Under the pieces are notes generated by a model. That model saw only the letters and a program-made list of their open reading frames with translations, was not told where the DNA came from and made no database searches. The position numbers and the translations under genes were made by a program. This document shows, piece after piece, positions 58,220 through 64,000 of a stretch of DNA of 64,000 bases. Location of the stretch: NCBI GenBank assembly GCA_963716135.1, contig OY970289.1, positions 124,001 through 188,000 of the forward strand, written 5' to 3'. Numbering within the stretch: position 1 is the first letter of the stretch; each line of letters begins with the position of its first letter. Source of the stretch: CAVRAW01 sp963716135. GTDB lineage: Bacteria > Planctomycetota > Planctomycetia > Pirellulales > JADZDJ01.

Positions 58220-58588
58220 ATGGCCAAATGTGAAGAAGGCTACCTGTGCGACGTTTGCGGCGCCGACGTGGCGGAGATCACCGACAGCGATCTGTATCTG
58301 CGCTACGTGATCGGCGAAGTCGATCCCGAAACGCTGCACACGCTCCGTGAGCGCCACATCCGCTGCAATCCGGTGCTGGCGCAATTCATCAAGGACGATG
58401 ATTTCGAACCGGTGGTGGTCGACGGCGAATTCGACAAGCGCAAGCTCGACGCCAATTATGTGCGCGAGCGGCAATCGCTGGTTACCCGCGGCTGGCGGCG
58501 GCTGAAGGAAATCGCCGGCCTCGATCTGCCCATCATCGACTACCCGCTCCCGGAAGTTCGTGCTGCAATTGAGCAGCGCTTGAAATAG
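58220..58588 (+). CDS. Conserved hypothetical protein with CxxC
   Basis: 122 residues. Y-L-C-D-V-C-G-A-D-V at residues 8-17 looks like half of a zinc-binding knuckle; a single further Cys (I-R-C-N-P) follows. Acidic, with K-D-D-D-F-E-P-V-V-V-D-G-E. No function recognised. Start ATG 58220 has no strong ribosome-binding site. Follows the S23 cassette. Confidence 0.65.
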   Translation: MAKCEEGYLCDVCGADVAEITDSDLYLRYVIGEVDPETLHTLRERHIRCNPVLAQFIKDDDFEPVVVDGEFDKRKLDANYVRERQSLVTRGWRRLKEIAGLDLPIIDYPLPEVRAAIEQRLK

Positions 58589-58668
58589 GAATTAGCGCCC
58601 CTTGGCAAATGGTGTAGTCTGCCGCAGTCGTTGTGGTTAACTAAATCAGGGCGAACGTTCCTTTGACG

Positions 58669-59946
58669 ATGTCGTCGCCGCAAGCTAACTCCAGATCGTC
58701 GATCAGCATGGCGCGATGGTCGTTGGCCCTGCTGTTGGCGATCAATCTGTTTAATTACATCGATCGCTATGTGCTGGCAGCGGTGGTGCCGCTGTTGCGC
58801 AAAGAATTCTTTACAGCAGATTCCACCAACGTCGATGCGAAGTTAGGTTTCTTGGCGCAGGCGTTTCTGGTTTCATATTTGGTCACCGCGCCCTTGTTTG
58901 GTTGGCTGGCCGATCGCTGGTCGCGATGGTTGATTGTTGCCGGCGGCGTAATTGCATGGAGCCTGGCGTCGGGAGCATCGGGCCTGGCCATGACGTACAT
59001 GGCGCTACTCATTACGCGGATGTTTGTCGGCGTCGGCGAGGCGGCGTACGGGCCGGTCGCGCCGACGATCATTTCCGATCTCTATCCAGTCGAGCGCCGC
59101 GGCCGTGTGCTGGCCTGGTTTTATCTGGCCATGCCGGTCGGCAGCGCCCTGGGCTACACGCTGGGGGGCGTCGTGGCGGAGCACTGGAGCTGGCGGTGGG
59201 CGTTTTATCTGTCCCTGCCGCCGGGAATTATTCTCGGCGTGCTGGCCCTGATGATGCGCGAGCCATCGCACCGAAAACTGTCGCCCAAAATTCAACGCTC
59301 GGCCACCTGGGCCGATTACCGCGTCATCCTGAAAACTCCTTCCTACATCTACAACACGATCGGCATGACGTTGATGACTTTCGCCGTGGGCGGACTGGCT
59401 TACTGGATGCCCGACTACGTACACACCTTTCGCCGCGCCGGTGATTTAGAGCATGTCGCCTTCACGTTCGGCGCCATCACGGCCGTGGCGGGCTTGATCT
59501 CGACGTTGGCCGGCGGCTGGGCCGGCGACAAGTTGCGCTCGCGCTATGGCGGTTCGTACTTTCTAGTTTCCGGCTGGGGCATGCTGGTGGCAGTGCCGCT
59601 ATTTCTGGCGGCGCTGTTTGTGCCCTTCCCCGCCGCCTGGGTGCTGATCTTCATCACCGAGTTCTGCCTGTTCTTCAACACAGGCCCGAGCAACACGATT
59701 TTGGCAAACGTGACGAATCCCGCCGTGCGCACCTCGGCCTTTGCGCTGAACATCTTCATCATTCATGCGCTGGGCGATGTGATCTCGCCGCCGTTGATCG
59801 GCTGGATTTCCGATCTGACCGGCGGCAACATGAACGCCGGCTTCGCCGCCGTGTCGCTGGCGATGTTCCTCAGCGGCGTGTTTTGGCTGCTTGGTTCGAA
59901 GCATCTGGCGCAGGATACGGCGCAGATCAGCAGCGCCGAGATCTAA
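58669..59946 (+). CDS. Major facilitator superfamily transporter (spinster-like)
   Basis: 425 residues from ATG 58669 (a TTG two codons upstream is less likely). Twelve hydrophobic segments. The first contains N-L-F-N-Y-I-D-R-Y-V-L, the MFS motif G-W-L-A-D-R-W-S-R follows, then G-V-G-E-A-A-Y-G-P-V-A-P-T, a pattern of the Spns (spinster) branch, whose eukaryotic members export sphingosine-1-phosphate. The bacterial substrate is unknown. Confidence 0.85.
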   Translation: MSSPQANSRSSISMARWSLALLLAINLFNYIDRYVLAAVVPLLRKEFFTADSTNVDAKLGFLAQAFLVSYLVTAPLFGWLADRWSRWLIVAGGVIAWSLASGASGLAMTYMALLITRMFVGVGEAAYGPVAPTIISDLYPVERRGRVLAWFYLAMPVGSALGYTLGGVVAEHWSWRWAFYLSLPPGIILGVLALMMREPSHRKLSPKIQRSATWADYRVILKTPSYIYNTIGMTLMTFAVGGLAYWMPDYVHTFRRAGDLEHVAFTFGAITAVAGLISTLAGGWAGDKLRSRYGGSYFLVSGWGMLVAVPLFLAALFVPFPAAWVLIFITEFCLFFNTGPSNTILANVTNPAVRTSAFALNIFIIHALGDVISPPLIGWISDLTGGNMNAGFAAVSLAMFLSGVFWLLGSKHLAQDTAQISSAEI

Positions 59947-59960
59947 TTGGCGCGATGCCA

Positions 59961-60365
59961 CTATTTCAGCATTTCAAGCAAGCGATCCAAAAACGGCGCT
60001 TGCTCGGGATGAATCAGCTTCCGGGCTTCGTCCAGTGGCAGAAACTCCGCGCGATCGATTTCCCAACACGCCGGCTGCGGGGCGGCGTCGGTCAGGCCTT
60101 CGACGGCGAAAGCGTGAACTCGTTTGCGACTCTTCGTGTAGTCGATGTGCCCCAGCGGCGTGAGGCTGCCGACATCGACGGCCACACCGGCTTCTTCTTG
60201 CGTTTCGCGCACGGCGGCGTCAATCAGCGATTCGCCCGGGTCGGGCAATCCCTTGGGAATGCTCCACGGTGCGCGGCGGTTGTAGTTGCCCGAGGGGTGC
60301 ACCAGGAGCACTTCGATCTGATCGCTATTGCGCCGCCAGACCAGCGCGCCTGCCGATTCCTTCAT
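59961..60365 (-). CDS. NUDIX hydrolase
   Basis: 134 residues. The NUDIX box reads G-L-P-D-P-G-E-S-L-I-D-A-A-V-R-E-T then Q-E-E-A-G-V, matching Gx5Ex7REUXEEXGU. Start M-K-E-S-A-G-A-L-V-W with W-S-I-P-K-G in front of the box resembles the diadenosine-polyphosphate/phosphohydrolase branch. Convergent with the MFS gene. Confidence 0.9.
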   Translation of the reverse strand: MKESAGALVWRRNSDQIEVLLVHPSGNYNRRAPWSIPKGLPDPGESLIDAAVRETQEEAGVAVDVGSLTPLGHIDYTKSRKRVHAFAVEGLTDAAPQPACWEIDRAEFLPLDEARKLIHPEQAPFLDRLLEMLK

Positions 60366-60639
60366 GGGGAACTCCTGCGCCTAACCAACGTGTCGGGTTC
60401 CATTTAGCGGCTATAGAAAGAACACTTGGAAGGGAATCTCGCCGCTTGGTTGCACCTCATTTTAGCGTTTGTTAGATTGATTGACTGCAGTTTCGAAACC
60501 GTCGCACCATCTCACTTTTCCTTCAGCAGCTTATAGACCTGCTTAAAACGTTCGCCCCGCGGCTTTGCTGCGGCATCTCTGGCGCGCGTCGTTGAAGGAT
60601 TTCTCGTTCTCCCGTTCCGGTATCGCTCCAGGCAGCTCC
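60366..60639. other. Intergenic region upstream of the PEP-CTERM gene
   Basis: 274 bases. The PEP-CTERM gene start and its leader; a TTGACTG sequence near 60480 could be part of a promoter but no matching -10 was found. Confidence 0.35.
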
Positions 60640-61716
60640 ATGATTTTCATCCAATTCCGTCGCACATTTTCGTTCGGTTTGGCGTTCATCTTATTGAGCG
60701 GCGTCGCAGCCCAGGCCGCGCCGATCGCCTACCTGGTAGCCGACACCAACGGCGATCCGTATGGGCAGGTTCCCGGCACCGGGCAAATCGACGCCTTCGA
60801 TTCCAGCGGCGCGTTTCTCGGCGCGGTAGTGACCGGCTTGACGATTCCCTCGGCGCTAACAATCGGCCCCAACGGATATCTGTATGTGGCCAACCACAAT
60901 ACCGGGCCGAACAACGGGCAGATATTGGTGTACGATCCCAACAGCAATTTCGCTCCGGTCAACAGCGGCAGCATCGTCGGCGGCGTGTTCGCTTCCGGCC
61001 TGAATGGCCCTGGTGGGTTGCTTTCCGACGGCACGACGTTGTTCGTCAGCGAGCTGGGCGATATCGGCCCGTTCCAGGGCCAGCTTATCAAGCGATTCGA
61101 CGCCACGGGAGCGCTCGTGAGCGACACCAACAATCCGCTGGACACAGGCAGCGATCATACCGGCCTCAGCGGCATGGCCTTCGACAGCAGCGGAAATCTT
61201 TATGTGGGCGCGTTTCATCCTCCTACGTTTGACGGCGAGGTGTTGAAATTCACGAAGGCGCCCACTGCGAATCCAGAATTTGTCGTGACGCCAAGCGTGT
61301 TTGTGTCCGGCGCACCCGGCGTCAGCGGAATATTGTTTCACGATGACACTTTGTTCGTGGCCGATCAGCTCGGAGCCACCGTGGCCGGCTACGATTCCAG
61401 CGGCAGTTTGCTACCCTCCACGGTGGTTACCGGCCTAGCATTCCCCTCGGGTTTGCACGACCTGGGGGACGGAAACATGCTGATCACCGAATCTGGCTCC
61501 GGCTCGCCAACGCCCGGCCAGATTGACATCTATAACTTTGCCAGCGGCCTGTTGACCCCAGGCTTCATCACTGGCACGGGGATCGAAGGCGCTGTATTCC
61601 AGCCGGTGGCGGCGATTGCCGTGCCCGAGCCGAGCACCGCGGTGTTGATCGCCGGCGGATTAGGTATGTTGATGGGGGTCCAATTGCTCAGGCGCCGCCG
61701 CGGCCGCAATTGTTAA
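60640..61716 (+). CDS. Secreted PEP-CTERM protein with beta-propeller-like repeats
   Basis: 358 residues from ATG 60640. Signal peptide (I-F-I-Q-F-R-R-T-F-S-F-G-L-A-F then A-Q-A-A-P). The middle has NHL/SMP-30-like repeats (D-S-S-G-A-F, G-P-N-G-Y-L-Y-V-A, D-S-S-G-N-L-Y-V-G). The C terminus shows the full PEP-CTERM sorting signal: V-P-E-P-S-T, a membrane helix, then R-R-R-R-G-R. This is anchored and processed by an exosortase on the way to the surface. The next gene starts 30 bases later. Confidence 0.88.
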   Translation: MIFIQFRRTFSFGLAFILLSGVAAQAAPIAYLVADTNGDPYGQVPGTGQIDAFDSSGAFLGAVVTGLTIPSALTIGPNGYLYVANHNTGPNNGQILVYDPNSNFAPVNSGSIVGGVFASGLNGPGGLLSDGTTLFVSELGDIGPFQGQLIKRFDATGALVSDTNNPLDTGSDHTGLSGMAFDSSGNLYVGAFHPPTFDGEVLKFTKAPTANPEFVVTPSVFVSGAPGVSGILFHDDTLFVADQLGATVAGYDSSGSLLPSTVVTGLAFPSGLHDLGDGNMLITESGSGSPTPGQIDIYNFASGLLTPGFITGTGIEGAVFQPVAAIAVPEPSTAVLIAGGLGMLMGVQLLRRRRGRNC

Positions 61717-61745
61717 TTCGAATTCGCCCTGGGAAACTGACGGTC

Positions 61746-62748
61746 ATGCGCAGCCGATCTGCCTTCACGCTGGTCGAATTGCTGGTGGTGATTGCCATCA
61801 TCGGCGTGCTGATGGCACTGCTGCTGCCCGCCATCGGCTCGGCGCGCGAAGGCGCCCGCCGCACCGATTGCCTGAATCGGCTGAAGCAACTCGGTCTGGC
61901 GCTGCACAATTACGAATCGGCCAAGCATCATCTGCCCCCCGGTTCCGAATCGCGCGAGTACAATGCGCTGACTCCCAACGCGCTGTATCGCTGGTCGGCG
62001 CTGGCGCACCTGATGCCGTACCTGGAGCAACGGGCAGTGCGCGAACATGTTGGACATGAATGTGCCGCTGTACAACAACGGCTTTAGCGTGTTTCCGCAG
62101 AATCGGGCGGGTGTCGCGCAAGTCGTGCGCGAATTCCTTTGCCCCAGCGATAGCGGCGCAACGCAGCCGATCAATACTGCCTTCGGCCCGACCAACTACG
62201 CCGCTTGTGCCGGAAGCGGCGCCGGCGGCGGCACGCCGTTTAACGCCGACGGGCTGTTCTTCATCAATTCACAAATCCGTGTCAGTCAAATCACCAACGG
62301 ACTGAGCAAAACCGCCGCCTTTTCCGAAAGCATTCTCGGCATCACTCCAAGCTTCGGAACGACGGCATCCCAGATCGATCCGCGTTATGTTTATGCATTC
62401 ACCTTTACGGCGCCGGTAACGGAAACCGCCTGCTCGCAGAGCGTGTTATGGAATCTATCCGATCCGCGCGGGTTCGCCTGGGCCAACGGCGAATTCCGAT
62501 CGGCCATGTACAATCACTATCGCACTCCGAACTCCAGCACGTTGGATTGCGTCAGCGACAGCTTGGCCCCCGCCGATCGGTTGGCCGTTTATGGCTGGCG
62601 CACTGCTAGGAGCTTGCACGTGGGGGGCGTAAACGTGCTCTTGGCCGACGGCTCGGTGCATTTTGTGCCCGACGGCGTGAACGGCGTGATCTGGCAAGCG
62701 ATTTCCACACGCGCCGGCGCCGACTCCGAAGTGCTACAGTTGCCGTAA
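61746..62748 (+). CDS. DUF1559 type II secretion pseudopilin-like protein, frameshifted
   Basis: ATG 61746. Prepilin signal R-S-A-F-T-L-V-E-L-L-V-V-I-A-I-I-G-V-L with the cleavage-type N-methylation motif, then R-L-K-Q-L-G-L-A-L-H-N-Y-E-S-A, the classic DUF1559 start. The frame changes at about 62045; the second frame (N-M-L-D-M-N-V-P-L-Y-N-N-G, then V-N-V-L-L-A-D-G-S-V-H-F-V) runs to 62748. Total about 334 residues. The family is very expanded in planctomycetes; its function is unknown. Confidence 0.88.
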
Positions 62749-62823
62749 GTAGTTGGGCGGCTTCGGCGAGCGCGCGTCACCCACGCGGCTTGTAGTTGTC
62801 AACGTCTCTGCCGGCGGTGATAC

Positions 62824-64000
62824 TTGATGATGATGAATCCGGCCGATCTTTCCAGCGATCCAGGCGCAACCACCGGCAGCAAAACCGGCTTGGAACTCGA
62901 TCTTTCCGGCCGCCAGATCGGCGACTATCGACTGCTCCGCCGCTTGGCGCGGCGCCATGGCCGACGTCTATCTGGCCGAGCAAGGTTCGCTCCGGCGGCA
63001 GGTGGCCTTCAAAGTGCTCAAGCGCGAACTGGCCGCCGATCAGACCTATGTGCGCCGCTTCCATAATGAAGCTCAGTCCGCCGCCGCGCTGGTGCAGGCC
63101 AACATCGTGCAAATCTACGAAGTGGGCTGCGTCGACAATGTGCACTACATCGCGCAGGAGTACGTCGAAGGGCAGAATCTGGCACAATTCATTTCGCGGC
63201 AGGGCTCGCCAAGCGTCAAAATGGCCATCGCCATCATGCGGCAGGTAACCGCCGCGTTGTGCAAAGCCGCCGAACGCGGCATCGTGCACCGCGACATTAA
63301 GCCCGAGAACATCATGCTGGCCCGATCCGGCGAGGTGAAGGTCGCCGACTTCGGCCTGGCTCGTGTGGCCGCCACTGACGATGCCACCAAGCTAACCCAG
63401 GTCGGCATCACGATGGGCACGCCGCTGTACATGAGCCCCGAGCAGGTTGAGGGCGCGCGCTCGATCCGCGCAGCGACATCTACAGCCTGGGCGTCACCTG
63501 CTACCACATGCTCAGCGGCCAAACGCCGTTCCGCGGCGACACCGCCCTGAGCGTGGCCTTGCAGCATGTTCGCACCCAGCCCGAGCGCCTGGAAAATGCG
63601 CGGCCCGATCTGCCACCGGCTCTGTGCCGCATTGTCCACAAAATGCTGACTAAAGACCCGACGCAGCGCTACCAGAACCCGCGCGAACTGCTGCAAGAAC
63701 TGCGTTCGCTGCAAATCGAAGGGGTCGATTTGCAATGGCCCGCCGAAATGGACGAGTTCCACGCCGTCGAATTGGCGTCGCTCACCGGCGCAGATCGCCA
63801 AGCCACGCAGCGGTTGCAGGAACTGATGAAAACTCAATCGCTAATGCGCCCTGATCGGCGCTGGGTCTGGCGGACCGCCGCGGCAATGGTCGCGGCGATG
63901 CTGGTGGGCGCCGGAGCCGCCTGGGCGCTGCGCGAACCGTATCTGCTCAACGTGCCCCCGGAAGTGGTGCCGCGCCAATCCACGGCCGAAGCGCAATACG
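62824..64000 (+). CDS. Hanks-type Ser/Thr kinase, two frameshifts, cut by window end
   Basis: Start at ATG 62827 or 62833 (62824 is TTG). The first frame covers S-G-R-Q-I-G-D-Y-R-L-L-R-R-L; the glycine loop is broken by an indel near 62950. The second frame (62957 onward) reads M-A-D-V-Y-L-A-E, V-A-F-K-V-L-K, H-R-D-I-K-P-E-N and D-F-G-L-A. A second break at about 63455 moves to a frame with D-P-R-S-D-I-Y-S-L-G-V-T and a membrane helix (M-V-A-A-M-L-V-G-A-G-A-A-W). Partial on the right. Cytoplasmic kinase with an outer domain beyond the window. Confidence 0.85.

Overview
The window looks like a planctomycete chromosome, most like the Pirellulales. The evidence is a GC-rich composition, a DUF1559 pseudopilin-like protein, a PEP-CTERM protein, two Hanks-type kinases with C-terminal membrane anchors, an FHA-GAF-PP2C phosphatase, a long ResB/CcsA cytochrome c biogenesis protein, and small conserved proteins typical of that phylum. 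The assignment is by family content only.

Layout. 1-4852 is the right end of an integrated genetic element: two small ORFs, a divergent tyrosine recombinase, an acidic protein coupled to a HEPN-like protein, and a large serine recombinase whose stop codon lies at the junction with a truncated comM. 5-14 kb holds ndk, a cytochrome-like lipid-free secreted protein, purB, a DCC/lipase-maturation-factor fusion, a repeat-rich non-coding stretch and a secreted thioredoxin-like protein. 14.3-19.2 kb holds tRNA-Glu, a UBP zinc finger, a cNMP-binding flavoprotein, the ergothioneine pair egtD-egtB and tRNA-Gln. 19.3-24.6 kb holds the FHA-GAF-PP2C phosphatase, maf, a pseudouridine synthase, a Ser/Thr kinase and fliA, with a bidirectional terminator before fliA. 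24.9-27.3 kb holds a 92-residue flhF remnant and flhA. 27.5-39.3 kb holds a GH10-like protein, aroC, an AsmA-like protein, the ResB/CcsA protein, a lipoprotein, an OmpA-like protein and an HTH-membrane protein. 39.5-45.7 kb holds a TolQ/MotA-like protein, queC-queD and two ExbD-like proteins. 45.8-52.2 kb (minus strand) is rpmB-gatC-gatA-[GxxExxY cassette]-gatB-SAM hydrolase/bioA. 52.3-60.4 kb holds hisN-like, Rrf2, lspA, DksA-like, thrC, dapB, a broken four-helix-bundle (S23) cassette, an MFS transporter and a NUDIX hydrolase. 60.6-64 kb holds the PEP-CTERM protein, DUF1559 protein and a kinase cut by the window edge.

Quality of the sequence. At least fourteen genes, including the housekeeping genes gatB, thrC and aroC, need one or two single-base frame changes to read through, mostly in GC-rich runs. 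This is more easily explained by uncorrected indels in the assembly than by real pseudogenes, so I annotate these as single genes with noted frame breaks, and I discount apparent fusions accordingly.

Most interesting points: the comM-integrated element carrying two unrelated recombinases; two small 'cassettes' (GxxExxY and S23 four-helix bundle), each bounded by a 30-bp near-perfect inverted repeat of short words and inserted between housekeeping genes; a near-consensus sigma-70 promoter with a strong Shine-Dalgarno site in an otherwise empty gap; the flhF remnant; and an in-frame SAM-hydrolase/BioA reading frame that may or may not be a true fusion.
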